Assembly (NCBI GenBank): GCA_025504975.1
Contig: JANUWI010000006.1
Span: 1,302,001 to 1,366,000 of the forward strand
Direction: 5' to 3'
Source: Plenodomus lindquistii
Taxonomy: Eukaryota > Ascomycota > Dothideomycetes > Pleosporales > Leptosphaeriaceae
Length of the DNA stretch: 64,000 bases
A program made the position numbers and the translations under genes. Below are positions 34,910-47,184 of this stretch, piece by piece (within the stretch, counting starts at the first letter, position 1; every line of letters starts with the position of its first letter). Below the pieces are notes generated by a model. That model was not told the origin of the DNA and made no database searches. It saw nothing but the letters and a program-made list of their open reading frames with translations.

Positions 34910-37774
34910 ATGTCTGAAGTACAATCTCGGCCTGCGCGAGGCAGGAGCTCTGCGCCCCGCGGCGGCAGAGGCAGTTACTCCTCGCGAGGCCCCAGGAAGA
35001 CAAACGGCGACGGCGCGTCGGCGTCGATTGACACATCGGCCGACCAGGGCGAGCTGGGCGAACTGAAGAAGCGCTACCAGGCGCAGCTGTCCACACTCAA
35101 GGAGCTGTTCCCCGACTGGAACGACGCTGAGCTGGTGCTCGCGCTCCAAGAGTCTGACGGCGATCTGCAGACCACCATTGAGAAGATCAGCGAGGGTCAG
35201 TCTCTGCGGCACGTGACAGATACGTGCCTGCGCTAACACGACATTGCAGGTGCCGTCTCGCAGTTTTCCGAAGTCCCAAAGAAAGCAAAGGACAGGTCCC
35301 GCTCCAAGGCGACCAAAGACAACGCAACCCCCACAGACAGGCTCTCTGGCGTGCTTGGCGCGCGCGGCGATGCACCCCGCCGTGGCGGCGACAGCGTTCG
35401 CGGCGGACGAGGACGTGGCACGGAGCGTGGCCGGGGCGGGCTTCGAGGAGGGCGTGGAGGGGCTGCTTCCACCGCATCTGCATCGCGCGCGGCTGGAGGC
35501 TCAGTCCCCACCACAGAGTCGACTGCATGGGACACGCCTGGCCCTACTGCTACTGAAGACAAGGACGAGGCTAAAGAGGCTGCGCCAGACGCCATTACCG
35601 CGGCTGCCCCCGATGCCGTGAAGCCAGTGGTGGAGCCCATTGTCTCTGCTGCGAAGAAGACATGGGCCAGCATGTTCGCTGCGCCCAAGCCTGCCCCTGC
35701 GGTCCCCAAACCCGCCGCGAAGCCCGCGCCAGCTCACGAAGAATCCACTCCTATCCCCGATGACACCCCCGCCCACGAAGTTGCTCACGAGCCCGCAGTA
35801 CACGCCGAAGAGTTGCCCATTCCCCCAATCGCAGACCACGTTGTCGAGGAACCACCGATTGCAATTGAAGACACGTCGAAACTGACGCCAGACAAGACTG
35901 ACGAGGCTGGTACTCCAGAAGTTGACTTGACGCCCTCTGCGGATCGCTTGACAGAGGAGAATGTCGAACATCTGCCCGACGTGTCTAACCCACCACCCAC
36001 CGAGACCGCTTTCAGCACAGTCGCCAGCTCCAGAGATATTGGCAGTGCTGTCGCGACACCCTTGAACGGACCTACCCATGCACCCATTGGTCGCCCTGGT
36101 ATTGGCGGATTCCAGACCACAGCGCTGAAGGCGACTTCCGGCACCCAGCCCCGTAGTGCAAGCTTCCAAAGGAAGCTCATGGAGCAGCAAGAGGCTGTTG
36201 TCATGCCCGGAAACCATGCCGTAGACAGAGCTGCCGTCCAATTCGGCAGCCTTGGTTTGGGCGAATCAGCGGATCTTGATGTCGACGATGACAGAGAAGA
36301 GGCAGAGACTAGGACGCAGCCTCCTCAGCACTCGCCTGTCGCGCAGCCCCGCGCGTCTCTCCCACCCGTGTCTCGCCAAGCACCCCAGCCCGAAGCCCCT
36401 CAGCAAGAGTCGATCCCAACACCCAAGGCGGCCCCAGGCTTGCCAACTCCTACCCAGCAGCAGCAACAGCAGCAACAGAGCCTGCAGCAGTCACCCTCGA
36501 ACGCGCTTGCTTCTCAGGCTATGCAAAACCAAGGTTCTCAGTCGAATCAGTCGTACAATCAATTCGGACGCTATGGACAGACTGGTGTGCAATCCGAAGC
36601 ATCCGCGCCTCCTCAGAAGCCCTACGACCCATTTGGTCAGCAGATCCCACACTCGAGCCACTCTCAATCAAACCAATACGACTACCCCGGTCAGCAGAGC
36701 CAGGCCTCCTCCCAGCCTGGTGCTCTGTCATCTGGCCCAGATAGCTACGGCTCCCACTATCTTACTGCTGAACAACGCTCGCAGTACCAGCAATACTATG
36801 GAAGCTATGGACAGCCCATTGCGCAGAGCCAGCAGGAGGCTGGTTCAGCCCAACAGCGTACCGGAAGCGCTTTCGGCTCCGGTCCCCATGACTCTGCTTA
36901 CTCTCAGAGTCAGCAACAATCCCAGAGTCGTTACAACGACGCTCAGAACAGCGGACACAACACGCCCAACCCCACGGCTCAGCAAGGTCCTGGATCGCAA
37001 GGCCAGCACATGCATGGCCAACAGGGACAGCACGCCGGCGGTTACCCATATAACCACCCATACTATGGCAGCCCATACTATGCTAATTACATGAACCAGT
37101 TTGGTGGTTACGGCCAAGGAGGAGGCTATGGCTCATTTGGAAAGGGCATGTATGGACAACCCCACCACTACGGAATGTCTCCTCAGGCTTCCTTTGATCA
37201 GCACTCTGCATCCCCCGCTAATGCCGGTGGATTTGGTGCCTCTTCCCTGCATGAACGCTCTACTGGCGTAGGCGGTGGGTTCAGCGATTACAACCGCTCA
37301 GTCTCTGGCACCGCTCAAACTCCTGGTGCAACAGTCAGTGCCGGTGGATTCGGTGGTCTTCCCGATTCGTTTAGCCGTCCTCAGGCCTATGGACACCAGA
37401 GCTCGTATGGTCAGCAGCAAGTTGGTCAACAGGGTCTCGGTGAGGAATCTTTGAAACCGTTTGGCGAGTCCAAGAATGGTGGACCCAGCCCGTCTGCACT
37501 TGGATCTCAACCTGGCCGTCCTGGATCTGCCACACAGAACTCCCAGGGACAGAGCGGACAGGGTCCCCAGCACTCGCAGCAGCAAGGATTCGGCGGCTAC
37601 CCAGGCCACCTTGGCGGTAACAACCAGTATGGTGGCCTTGGCGGCCTCGGTCACCAGAACACCGGAAGCCATCAGCAACAGAGCGGCTACGGCAACTACG
37701 GTGGCTTCGGCGGCCAGTATGGCGGTGGCAGCTACAACCGTGGAGGCTGGGGTGGCAACTACGGACAGCACTAG
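34910..37774 (+). CDS. DEF1: RNA polymerase II degradation factor 1
   Basis: Exons 34910..35195 and 35250..37774 join across a 54-nt intron to give 936 aa. The N-terminus is R/G-rich (RPARGRSSAPRGGRG), followed by a CUE-type ubiquitin-binding domain at about residues 45-92 (LSTLKELFPDWNDAELVLAL, then QTTIEKISEG across the intron). A long low-complexity tail follows, first P/A/E-rich, then Q/S/G/Y-rich with short polyQ, ending in GGWGGNYGQH. This is the architecture of fungal Def1. In yeast Def1 recruits the elongin-cullin ligase to arrested RNA polymerase II for ubiquitylation and degradation, after proteasomal clipping of its Q-rich tail. The start follows a C-rich leader, and the upstream in-frame ATG-less stretch supports 34910. 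Confidence 0.88.
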
Positions 37775-39653
37775 GGGTCGTCTTCATCGCCACCGACATC
37801 CTTGGAGTCCCTAAGACAACGCCTTCGGGAGGAAAGGATGTCCCAAGAACGTTGATTTTGATTGTGTTTACGGTCATGGGCTCTTTGTTCTCCTCTTGCA
37901 GTCTTGGCGGCGACATGCCGGCAACGAAAAAGCATCGTTCCTGGACAGGGCTCATCCGACTTTGTATTATGACAATCTCCTTTTTATCCCTTTTTTCCAA
38001 CATCCTTTCTGTCTCTCTCTCCACTTGCATCCTCTCACTCTTGTGTCAATTTGGTTAGGTGGTCAGACGCATGAGTTGCGAACGGCGTTTACATCTGCAA
38101 GGGAGGGGGCTAAACTCAAAAAGACTTTGTTACTGCGGTTTTTGTGGTTTGTCATTCGGCTTCAGGGGACATGCGATATCAAGGTACAGGGATAGGAAGC
38201 ACGGCGTGCAATGGATGAGGACTTTCACGAATAAGCAATGATGGGTGGGCGGTTGGGTTGATGACCGGCTCATGGCTGCGCAATGCAATAACATTGTACT
38301 TGCCCACACACGATTGACTCTTCAAAGTGACTGCTAGTGAGGTCCATATACCGCGGAGTGTCAGCTTGATTCCATGATTGGCATGGCTTGTCCTCGCTTA
38401 GAGAGGTGAATACATTGTTGAGGATAAAGTTCCACCTACGTCTTGCCCCGTTATACCTACTGTGTATGGGTAGGGATAGTGGGTCCCGAGATAGCCGGCT
38501 GCCAAATGCAGGTACGTATCTTTTTCGCCGAGCTGTCGCCGAGACGTTTTCTCTACATCAATCCTTGCAGACGCATTGCGCAAAACACGCGCAATCTGGA
38601 CCAGCGACCTTGCTATGAATCTACAGCCTTGTGGAAAAGCCAGCAAGCTGAAGGGCTTGGGTCTAATCGCAAGACAGGGCCGATAAAACAACTGGGGCAA
38701 GAATCGCGAATCTTGAGCCGCTGTTTCGCTACTAATGTTACCAGCCCAGCGTTCAACAACTCGAACAAGCGAATGGAGACTGAAACTGCCTATCTTGCAG
38801 AGGGACTACGCCATCATTATAGGCAAGAGAAGAATGTCCACGGAAGACACGACGGTATCAGCAAGCCATGCTCGATCCGCGGTCCTTTGCATCCGCCTTG
38901 ATCAGGCTGATTACCCTATCATTGCCTTTGAATGGCCAGCACACTAAGCACAGTCATTGCCATCTTGACTCGAACAACCTGCCAAAACCACACAAACTTT
39001 TCAAACCGCTCACCGCCGTTCTCGAGCATGCATCCATATCACTAACAGCATTGCGACATTCCCAACTCGTCATCCACATTCGATTAACCATCTGCACGCT
39101 ACTGCAGTCTTCTGTCCGTGCTACATTGGATGGAGTTTAGAGCCGCGTCTGCTAAACCGCAAATAGAATGGTCGCGTTCGGCAACGCATCATGCTCCATC
39201 ATGGTGCCTGCGGCCCTCTTTCGAACGGGTCCAAGATTCGACGGTGAGAAAATCATGTCGAGAGAGGCACACTGCGTCTGATAAATACTTCGGCCGACGT
39301 GGAACCTTGATGTCCGCAGATTAATACACAAGCCACGGCGTATGGACTGTACTGCAGTGAAACTGAGGCGCGCCCACGAGCGGTGAATTTGGCGTCAGCT
39401 TACACCCTCCTTTCGCCTGGTATCTGTTGTATTAACAGAGGCTTTAATCGATCACAGAGCACTGCACTCGGGTTCAAAAGCATACTGAATACGGAGTTTC
39501 AAGCATTTGAGAAGTCAAGTTGAAGAGTGCTATACATTATTCGGTTGTCACTTTTGAACATTTCGAGAAACCGCACTGGAGACATTCAGTTATTCAACGA
39601 CGCGTAGTGATACCGCAAACTCCCCTCCTTCAAAATTGCTAAACCCATTCGCA
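37775..39653. other. Intergenic region, 1.9 kb
   Basis: Between DEF1 and the next plus-strand gene. T/C-rich 3' UTR-like sequence at about 37970-38060 and ORFs under 155 aa without domains. I see no supported gene. Confidence 0.4.
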
Positions 39654-40783
39654 ATGGGTTCTCTCGAGCATGCTAGCAATGAACTTCCAGCATCACCTCT
39701 CCTCCGTCTGCCTTTCGAAATCCGGCTCATGATTTACGAATACCTACTTCTTCCTTCCACGACTCCTTCGACTGGGAGTGGTACCTCGATCGCGAACCTT
39801 AAGCCAGATTTCCACACATACTACTCGGAAGATACCAACAACGATCCCTTCACGCTGAGCGTGCGAACAATCGACCCATGGCTGGGTTCACAAGGTCCAA
39901 GGACATGGCGACGAAGAAGCACGTATTATGTTCGAACCGGTGAGTCAAGCACAATGCCAGGAGATATCACTTGCAAGAGCAAAGTCTGAGGGATATAGAC
40001 GAAGTCAGATTCGTCGACAGAAGACGCATGATGGGCCACTTGCTGACGTGCATGAAAGGACCTTTCTTGACCAGCTCGACACCCACGACGTACCGCGTTC
40101 TCCTCTCGCCATACACCGCGCACCTACGCTACACAGTCCCTTCCCTCCTCGTTCTGAGCAAGCAGATCCACGCCGAAGCGACAAAGATCCTTTACTCTAC
40201 CTACACATTCGCCTTCCACACAAGCATCGAAGCTGCAGTGCCCTTCCTAAATGATCTCACACCCGTAGCCCGAAGCCACATCCGACACCTCACCCTCACC
40301 AAGAAGGCTCTACCATATACCAAAGAATTCGATCGTGCAGAATGGGCATCGCTCTGCGAATTCATCGCGTCGCATCATGCTACTTACCAATGTCTCACCA
40401 CCACTACTACTGCTTCCGGCGCCACTACACAACCAGAACAACAGCCTGTCGATTTAGGGTTCCAACTCCGCACCTTGCACCTCAACATTATAGCCGGGAA
40501 ACCCGATTCCGGGTGGGACAACATCACGCCCATGACCGCGTCTGACTTCTCGACCATGATGCGCATGCGCAGTGAATGGGGTGGAGGCTCGCCGGGCGGC
40601 GTTGATCTGGAGTGGGTGGAGCAGTTGATGAAGATCAGAGGGCTGAGTGGGCTGAAGGTTAAGGCGCTGGTGGAACATTGTGCGCGGCCGGTGAGCGAGA
40701 AGCAGGCATTTTGGGTGGCGTTTAGTAAGAGTGTGCAGGAAGGGGGGTTTGGGGAGTGGGCTGGGAGTGTGATGGTTGGGTGA
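39654..40783 (+). CDS. LPxEIRxxIYxYLL-motif protein (2EXR/F-box-like), hypothetical
   Basis: Exons 39654..39939 and 39999..40783 are joined by a 59-nt intron (GTGAGT...TAG) and give 356 aa. The first ATG in frame is at 39654; an upstream extension would need TTG. Near the N-terminus is SPLLRLPFEIRLMIYEYLL, the signature of the large fungal families annotated 2EXR or DUF7730, which resemble degenerate F-box proteins. A second fragment, VPSLLVLSKQIHAEATKILY, is the usual following motif. The C-terminal half carries a tryptophan-containing helix (LEWVEQLMKI, AFWVAFSKSVQ). These families are greatly expanded in Dothideomycetes and have no established biochemical role; an adaptor role is possible. 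Confident as a gene, not in function. Confidence 0.85.
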
Positions 40784-41636
40784 AGAGAGGGAGTGTGCAG
40801 TGTTGAGTGTGAATGAAGTACCGACTTGTAGAGTATAAGGCGCTCTGGCTGATATTGGGAATCGTGTGAATTGGCAAAGCATCTTTCGAAATTCAAGAGG
40901 GGACATCTGATACGCATCGCAAACGCAAGATTGCCTAGAAATGCAGTGATCTCGAGCTATTTACTTTGCATGGCGGTCTGGTACGTGTATGTCAACCCAT
41001 CTACACTTCGACGGCTTCGCGATACCCCAAAAAGCTCAAAAAAAATAACTACCCCCCTCATCAAGTCCAAAGCCACCTTCAAACCTGGTTCACCATCATC
41101 TCAATTCATACTTATTTCGTGTCCGACAGGCTTCCGTGCCAGCCGCATCACAACATGAGTCTTCTCGTCAGCCGGCGATGACGTCATGGCACCCGATTCG
41201 GCGTGCATGCCTCTATCGCTATCGCAACCCTGGCATTCTTTAGCTTTGCTTTGCAGATTGCGGCTCAACATCAAACCCAGCATCAAAATCCACAAACTCC
41301 AGAGGTTTCCATGCGCTACCATATAAAATGGCAAGACAGGTCCTTAAAGCAACATGACGGTCGAATTGCGGACACGTGAAGTGTCCATGAGTTTCTGTCC
41401 CCACCCTGATAAGCGCATGACATCCAATCCAGCCACCTTAGCGGTGTGATACCAAAAAAAGGAAGCCAACGGGTCACACCCAAGTGGCTGCATCGACGTG
41501 GGTGATCGGCATGCACCCTCGATGGATCTGTACCTTGGCTTAAGACCCCCACGTCCGGTATGCGTCGTCCTTTGTACCTCCAGTCCAGCTCCATCTCGAC
41601 GTCTTCTCTTTATCGAGCGTGGTGTTTGCGCATGCT
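40784..41636. promoter_or_regulatory. Region upstream of the acid trehalase gene, with STRE-like pentamers
   Basis: 850 bp with no supported gene. It contains CCCCT at 41054-41058 and its complement AGGGG at 40898-40902, matching the stress-response element bound by Msn2/4-type factors in yeast, where trehalose genes are STRE-regulated. The motif is short and its function here is only suggested. Confidence 0.3.
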
Positions 41637-44600
41637 ATGTTCCCGCCAAGCGTGCGATTCTTCCTTACCGTCGCCGCGGTAGCTTCAACGCTTTTAACCA
41701 CAACAACACGTGCAAGCAGCGAACAGGACCAATTCAAACACGTCCAATGGGACGATGATAGCTGGACGCTTTCGACGAATAAGCTAGACCAAGGGCACTA
41801 CCAGTCTCGCCTTACCCTCGCAAATGGCTACTTCGGCATCAATGTCGCAGCAGCAGGTCCCTTTTTCGAAGTCGACGAGCCAGTCGATGGCGACGTGATT
41901 AGCGGATGGCCGCTTTTCAGCCGTCGTCAGACTTTCTCCACTATCGCTGGGTTCTGGAATTCTCAGCCTCGAACCACTGGCTCGAATTATCCGTGGTTGT
42001 ATCAGTATGGGTGGGAGAGCTTTGTAGCGGGGATCCCGCATTGGAGTGGCCTTGTTGTGGAAGCGAATGGCGAGATGCTGAATGCAAGTGTGAATCCCAA
42101 ACACATTTCGAACTTTGTGGCAAGTTTGAATGTCAAGAATGGGATTGCGGGGTGGCGGTATGATTGGACCCCTGGGGGTGAGGGCGATGTGGTGATTGAT
42201 GTGCAGTATGAGATGTTTGTGCACAAGTTGTTTGTCAATCGGGCGGCGGTGCGGTTGAGGATGACGGCAACGCAAGATGTGAATGTTACGATCTATGATG
42301 TTTTGGATGGGCAGGGCGCGGTGAGGTCAGAGTTCGTGGCGAAGAAGTACGAGGAGGGATCGCCGACAATTTGGACAGCTGTCAGCCCGGGGAACGTATC
42401 GGACGTTACGGCGTATGTCTACTCGACGCTAAAGGGTAGCGAATGGGTGGACTTTTCGGCACGCAGCCAAGTTGCAGACGAAGTCTTCGGAACTGGGAAT
42501 GGGTCGACGATTGCACAATCCGTGCGCGTTGAGTTGACTGCGTTTCGCTCAACCGAGCTGGACAAGTTCGTGGGAGTTGCATCGACAGACGCCTTCCCCG
42601 ATCCACAGGAGACCGCGAGGAACGCCTCGTTTTCTGGAGCCGAGCAGGGCTACCGCAGTCTGAAGAAGTCGCATGTCGAAGAGTGGAACGCCATTCTGAC
42701 TCCAGATTCCGTGGATGATTACCACCTGCAGAATGGCTCTTTGCCTCCTGATGCGAACGTCAAGGAGCTTCATATCCTGGCACGCACAAATCCTTTCTAT
42801 CTGCTGTCTAATATGGTTGGACCAAACGCGGTGGTCGCGGCTGGTAACAACACAAAGCTCGACATCTACAGTATCCCTGTTTGCGGGCTTGGGTCCGATT
42901 GCTATGGTGGGATGATCTTCTGGGATGCGGATGTCTGGATGGCGCCTGGCATTCAAGTTTCGCATCCTCAGCATGCCCAAAACGTGATCAAGTATCGTGT
43001 CGAGCATTTTGAGCAAGCACAGCGCAATGTGGAGACTGCATTCACATCAAGCAAGAACCAGACTGGCCGTTTCACGCCTGGTGGAGCAGTCTATCCATGG
43101 ACGAGTGCCCGATATGGAAATTGTACTGGAACGGGAGCGTGCTTTGACTACGAGTACCATCTCAATGGCGACATCAGTCTTGCGTTTAACAACCACATGA
43201 TCATCACTGGAGACGAAAAATACTTCAATGACACGCTACTCCCTATCTCGAATGCTGTTGCACATTTTTTCGACGAATTGCTAGAGTACAATGAGACTTC
43301 CAGAGCATACGAAATTTGGAACGCAACGGATCCGGACGAGTACGCTAATCAGGTCAACAACGTCGGCTTCACCACTGCGCTCATTCAACGCCAGTTTCTG
43401 GAGACCAACGAATTCAACACCTGGTTTGGACGAAAAGCCAATCCTCACTGGGCAGACAAGGCTTCGAAAATGCGCCTTCCTGTCAACGAAGATGCCGGAA
43501 TCATCGTGGAATATACAGGTATGAATGGCTCGGTTGAGGTTAAACAAGCAGATGTGGTCCTCGTCGACGACCTGTTGCATTACCCCAACCCTTACGGCAT
43601 GGCAAACCTCGACTATTACGCTGCCAAGCAATCCCTCGATGGCCCAGCCATGACATACTCCTCCTTCGCCGTTGTCGCAAATGAGATTTCGCCATCCGGC
43701 TGCTCGAGCTTCACCTACAACCTCTACTCCGCATCGCCTTACGTCCGTGCCCCATGGTACCAATACTCTGAGCAACTGCTCGACAACGTCGAAGCGAACG
43801 GTGGTACGCACCCTGCGTTCCCCTTCCTCACAGGCATGGGCGGCACAAACCGCGTTGCCATCTTCGGGTACCTGGGCCTAGGTCTGTACTATGACAAATT
43901 GGACATTGATCCCTCGCTCCCTCCACAAATCAAGTACCTCGACTACCGCACATTCTACTGGCAAGGCCACGGTATCAACGCTACATCGAACAGCACACAC
44001 ACCACGCTTATCCGCCTTCCAAAAGACAAGTACACACTCCCATCAGCAAACACCACCTACTTCACCCAACCCATCCCCGTAACAATCGGAACCCGCAGCG
44101 CCCGTCCCAACTCAACACTCATCCACCACCTCGGCTTCGATGGACCACTCATAATCCCCAACCGCCCCGTCGGCGAAACCCAAACCGTCGCCGGCAACAT
44201 CCTCCAATGCGGAACCCTCCTCCCCACCATCCAAGGGAAAAAACCCGGTCAGTTCCCCATTGCCGCAATCGACGGCGCAGCAAGTACGAAGTGGCAACCG
44301 CAGTTCTCAAACACCACGGCCTGGCTTACCGTCGACTTGTCATCAACGACACCGCACGCCGTACCCGTGACCAGAGTCCTAATGGACTGGGGCAAAATGC
44401 CCCCTGCGCAGTTTGAAATATACTTTAGTAATACTACCATGCCACCCTTTGCGTCTACCACCACTCCTTCGATTGTTGCAAATGAAGACGACGCGGATGT
44501 ACGACTCGTGACTAAAGCCAACGTCACCATCAGCGCGCCTTGGGATCCTTTTACGGCGTTTGAGATTAAAACGTATATTGGCAATCAGACGAATGTCAGT

Positions 44601-44720
44601 CTGCACGATGCGGTGTGGAGTGGGCGGTTTGCGCATCTGGGTATCGCGGGGAATTTGTTTGGGGAGGGGGTGGAGAGTGGGGCTACGGTTGCGGAGTGGA
44701 ATTTAGTTGTTGAGGTGTAG
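41637..44720 (+). CDS. ATH1: Acid trehalase, glycoside hydrolase family 65, secreted or vacuolar
   Basis: Single exon, 1027 aa from the first ATG (41637); the frame extends a few codons upstream only from GTG. Residues 1-25 are a signal peptide (VRFFLTVAAVASTLL) and many NxS/T sites follow, consistent with cell-wall or vacuolar location. GH65 features are an N-terminal beta domain with YPWLYQYGWESF, the sequence FWDADVWM from residue 428, and DPDEYANQVNN with E568 aligned to the family's catalytic general acid. C-terminal beta domains follow, including a discoidin-like TKWQPQFSNTTAWLTVDLS. The enzyme hydrolyses external or vacuolar trehalose to two glucose and lets fungi use trehalose as a carbon source. 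The length matches fungal Ath1/AtreA proteins (about 1,000-1,100 aa). The gene converges on KTI13. Confidence 0.95.
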   Translation: MFPPSVRFFLTVAAVASTLLTTTTRASSEQDQFKHVQWDDDSWTLSTNKLDQGHYQSRLTLANGYFGINVAAAGPFFEVDEPVDGDVISGWPLFSRRQTFSTIAGFWNSQPRTTGSNYPWLYQYGWESFVAGIPHWSGLVVEANGEMLNASVNPKHISNFVASLNVKNGIAGWRYDWTPGGEGDVVIDVQYEMFVHKLFVNRAAVRLRMTATQDVNVTIYDVLDGQGAVRSEFVAKKYEEGSPTIWTAVSPGNVSDVTAYVYSTLKGSEWVDFSARSQVADEVFGTGNGSTIAQSVRVELTAFRSTELDKFVGVASTDAFPDPQETARNASFSGAEQGYRSLKKSHVEEWNAILTPDSVDDYHLQNGSLPPDANVKELHILARTNPFYLLSNMVGPNAVVAAGNNTKLDIYSIPVCGLGSDCYGGMIFWDADVWMAPGIQVSHPQHAQNVIKYRVEHFEQAQRNVETAFTSSKNQTGRFTPGGAVYPWTSARYGNCTGTGACFDYEYHLNGDISLAFNNHMIITGDEKYFNDTLLPISNAVAHFFDELLEYNETSRAYEIWNATDPDEYANQVNNVGFTTALIQRQFLETNEFNTWFGRKANPHWADKASKMRLPVNEDAGIIVEYTGMNGSVEVKQADVVLVDDLLHYPNPYGMANLDYYAAKQSLDGPAMTYSSFAVVANEISPSGCSSFTYNLYSASPYVRAPWYQYSEQLLDNVEANGGTHPAFPFLTGMGGTNRVAIFGYLGLGLYYDKLDIDPSLPPQIKYLDYRTFYWQGHGINATSNSTHTTLIRLPKDKYTLPSANTTYFTQPIPVTIGTRSARPNSTLIHHLGFDGPLIIPNRPVGETQTVAGNILQCGTLLPTIQGKKPGQFPIAAIDGAASTKWQPQFSNTTAWLTVDLSSTTPHAVPVTRVLMDWGKMPPAQFEIYFSNTTMPPFASTTTPSIVANEDDADVRLVTKANVTISAPWDPFTAFEIKTYIGNQTNVSLHDAVWSGRFAHLGIAGNLFGEGVESGATVAEWNLVVEV

Positions 44721-45672
44721 GGTGGTTGGGGTGGAAGAGATGGGGTGGAAGGAATGGAGTGGGATTTGGATGGAGATGGAGATGGAGGCGGGGACATGTA
44801 GGGTGTGTGTTGAGGTTGATATATGGGGTTGATAATTATCACGATGTGGTGGGTCGTTGCATTGGATGTTTTAGAACACCTTTTTAAATATATGTGCATC
44901 GCACAGTCATGATATGAACTTTTATTCCACATATTCCATACGTTCTTGCTTCATCAGTACACTTATGAGGTAGATCGATCCACCCACCCTCCCAACGGGA
45001 ACATGTCTGATGTGTAGAACCAGGCAGCGTTGTGATACACATCTACCCTAATTTCCACCCCGACAATAAATACGCTTCATTACCGCTATTCAACAACCAA
45101 ACTAGTACACCAACAATGTGAACAGTCTCGCTGTCATATCCATCATCGCTCATTGATACATACATTGCAGAGGACGGTAAGTCGGCGATGCAATTGACAT
45201 CGACAGTCTAACATCTCGCGCGAGCCAAGGGTAAGACATCGCGTCAAGTCAACAACCGGTTGCAGATGTCGAACAACCTCGAAGCTGAGGTTTTCCCTTG
45301 GCCTCGCCAGATCTATTGCATGTAGATCCTCGACGCGATACTGAGCCAACACTACGTCCACAGAGACATCGCGGTGGTGGCTTTAGTCCTTTCAAGGGGG
45401 GTTGAGAAACTTCTTACACTTGTGAAGAGTAGAGCCGTGCATGTAGCAGGTGCTTTTGAGGCGCCGTCGTTTTCCGGCTGTGCGATGGACGAAGGAAGTC
45501 ACTCTGAGGACTTCGAAGCTGAAGCAGGAGATGAGGTGTGCGGTAAGAATGCGTTCGAAGAGAATCGTGATTGGAGGTCGTATCGTCTATTGGCCCGGGT
45601 ACCATAGTGTCGTTTAATTTGGTGCGGGACTATGCGAGGTGGTTGATAGGTATCGTCCGTTCATTCTCTCAT
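44721..45672. other. Tail-to-tail intergenic region, 950 bp
   Basis: The first 100 bp after the trehalase stop are a G-rich run of GGAGATGG-like steps. The rest is ordinary sequence with ORFs under 90 aa. No supported gene. Confidence 0.4.
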
Positions 45673-46869
45673 TCAATGTATTACATCCTTAGCCTCCTCT
45701 TCTGCTTTGTCCTGACGTGTGACGACAAAGCTTGTGCAAAAGCCTGCGGCGATTATCTCGATGCGGCCTGGTATGTCGATACTGTTCCAAAAGCCATTCA
45801 CCATGTCGTTCTTTACTTCATGTTTCATTGCTGACAGGTCTCCGCAATTGCCATGTTTGCCCCATCCCCAGGAGATGAGATTGTCGTCTCGAGTCAGGGC
45901 TAGGATGTGGTCTGAACCAACCGCTATCTTCTCAATGAGTGGTAGGTTCGGCGGGAGGAGCTGCCACATGTTCTCTTTGCCCCAGGCCGCAAGTGTTCCG
46001 TCTTGGAAGAGAACAAAAATGGCGTGCCAGGTGGCGCCGACATCCTTCCAGCCTTTAATGTCGTCCGGTTTGCCAGATAAAATATTGAACTTGTCTTTGC
46101 CGAGTACTATGTGTTCTCCGGTCGACGGATCACCGAGAAGGTATGTGAAGTCCTTCCCACAGACCACTCTCTTGGGCTTGAACGGCAGGCCTTCGATCTT
46201 CGTAGGCTTGGTAACCTTGCCATCTAGTCCGTCACCCAGCTGACCCAGTCGAGCCTTGCCCCAGCCATAGACAGTACCATCTTCAATTATCATAACGTAG
46301 TGCCAAGCCCCAGCGGCCAAGTCTATGGCACGACCAGGAAGTGTCTCTCTCAGTGCACCACCTCCCAGCTGCATCTCTGCCGTACTCGAAATCTGGTCCC
46401 CACGACCAAGTTCACCCCAGTGACTGTAACCATGCGTGGTGATCCAATTGAATGGCTGAAAAGGTGGAAGTTTTGGAATTGCAGAGAGTTGATTGGGAAA
46501 GCCCTTGCGGAGGGCCTCATCTATTTTGAGAGCATAGGGATGCGGCTTGTCCTGCAAGAACACAATGGCAGAGGACTCGCAGGTTGCAGCTACAAAAGTG
46601 CCACCAGAATCAAGCCGCTTGAACTGCTCGAGCCTGGTCTTCTCCAGAACAGAATAAGGTGCTAATTGGCCTTTTCGATTGGAGCCAGCGACACAGAAGG
46701 CTGTGTTGGATATTTGTAGAAGAGTGTGGTTATCACCGCATTGGATTGATACCAGGTCTTCGAGAGGCAGGTCTTCTGTGATCAATGTAGGAGTACTGAC
46801 GATATCTGCAGCTGGAATACCGAGTTGGCCTTCGCCGTTGCTGCCAAAGACGTATAGCTGGCGTGACAT
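45673..46869 (-). CDS. KTI13: RCC1-repeat protein, Kti13/Ats1-like
   Basis: Single exon, 398 aa from the ATG at 46869 (MSRQLYVFGSNGEGQLGI). Another 17 codons upstream are open and include an ATG at 46920, but MSRQLYVFGSN is where the RCC1 blades begin. Repeats show the usual G-x-N/W-G-x-G-Q-L-G cores: FGSNGEGQLG, GYSHWGELGRGD, GWGKARLGQLGDG, AWGKENMWQLLP and SWGWGKHGNCGD. A single seven-blade propeller with little else is the form of yeast Ats1/Kti13, which partners Dph3/Kti11 in diphthamide synthesis and Elongator-dependent tRNA wobble-uridine modification. Orthology is inferred from length and N-terminus; another RCC1 protein is possible. It shares a 315-bp divergent promoter with the uS9 ribosomal protein gene. 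Confidence 0.85.
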   Translation of the reverse strand: MSRQLYVFGSNGEGQLGIPAADIVSTPTLITEDLPLEDLVSIQCGDNHTLLQISNTAFCVAGSNRKGQLAPYSVLEKTRLEQFKRLDSGGTFVAATCESSAIVFLQDKPHPYALKIDEALRKGFPNQLSAIPKLPPFQPFNWITTHGYSHWGELGRGDQISSTAEMQLGGGALRETLPGRAIDLAAGAWHYVMIIEDGTVYGWGKARLGQLGDGLDGKVTKPTKIEGLPFKPKRVVCGKDFTYLLGDPSTGEHIVLGKDKFNILSGKPDDIKGWKDVGATWHAIFVLFQDGTLAAWGKENMWQLLPPNLPLIEKIAVGSDHILALTRDDNLISWGWGKHGNCGDLSAMKHEVKNDMVNGFWNSIDIPGRIEIIAAGFCTSFVVTRQDKAEEEAKDVIH

Positions 46870-47184
46870 TATCGAGGACCGGTGATTAGCGGCAGTCGGG
46901 CGACTGAAGCAACACAGCAAGTGTTCAATATCATGCTTTTTATGAAGATTTGCGTATTCTGAAGTTCTTGATGCAATACCACATCTGACATCTCAATGGT
47001 GATGGGGTGGGGAGGTATGCCAAGACCCAATGGGTGACAGCGGTTTCCGAGACTAGCGTCGCACGGACGCCCACAGTAATTCGGCAAGCAACCACGACGT
47101 CCAACATCTTCGCCTACGACGTGACCACTGCCAAAATATCGACGCCCACCACCCTCATCGTACGCTAACCTCACAGTCGTCAAT
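46870..47184. promoter_or_regulatory. Compact bidirectional promoter, KTI13 / RPS16
   Basis: Only 315 bp separate the two divergent ATGs, so both 5' UTRs and promoters must lie here. The stretch just before the RPS16 ATG is rich in CCA/CAC steps. Confidence 0.6.

Noticed and set aside
36252..37094. 280-aa plus-strand ORF
   Set aside because: Out-of-frame shadow of the low-complexity tail of DEF1.
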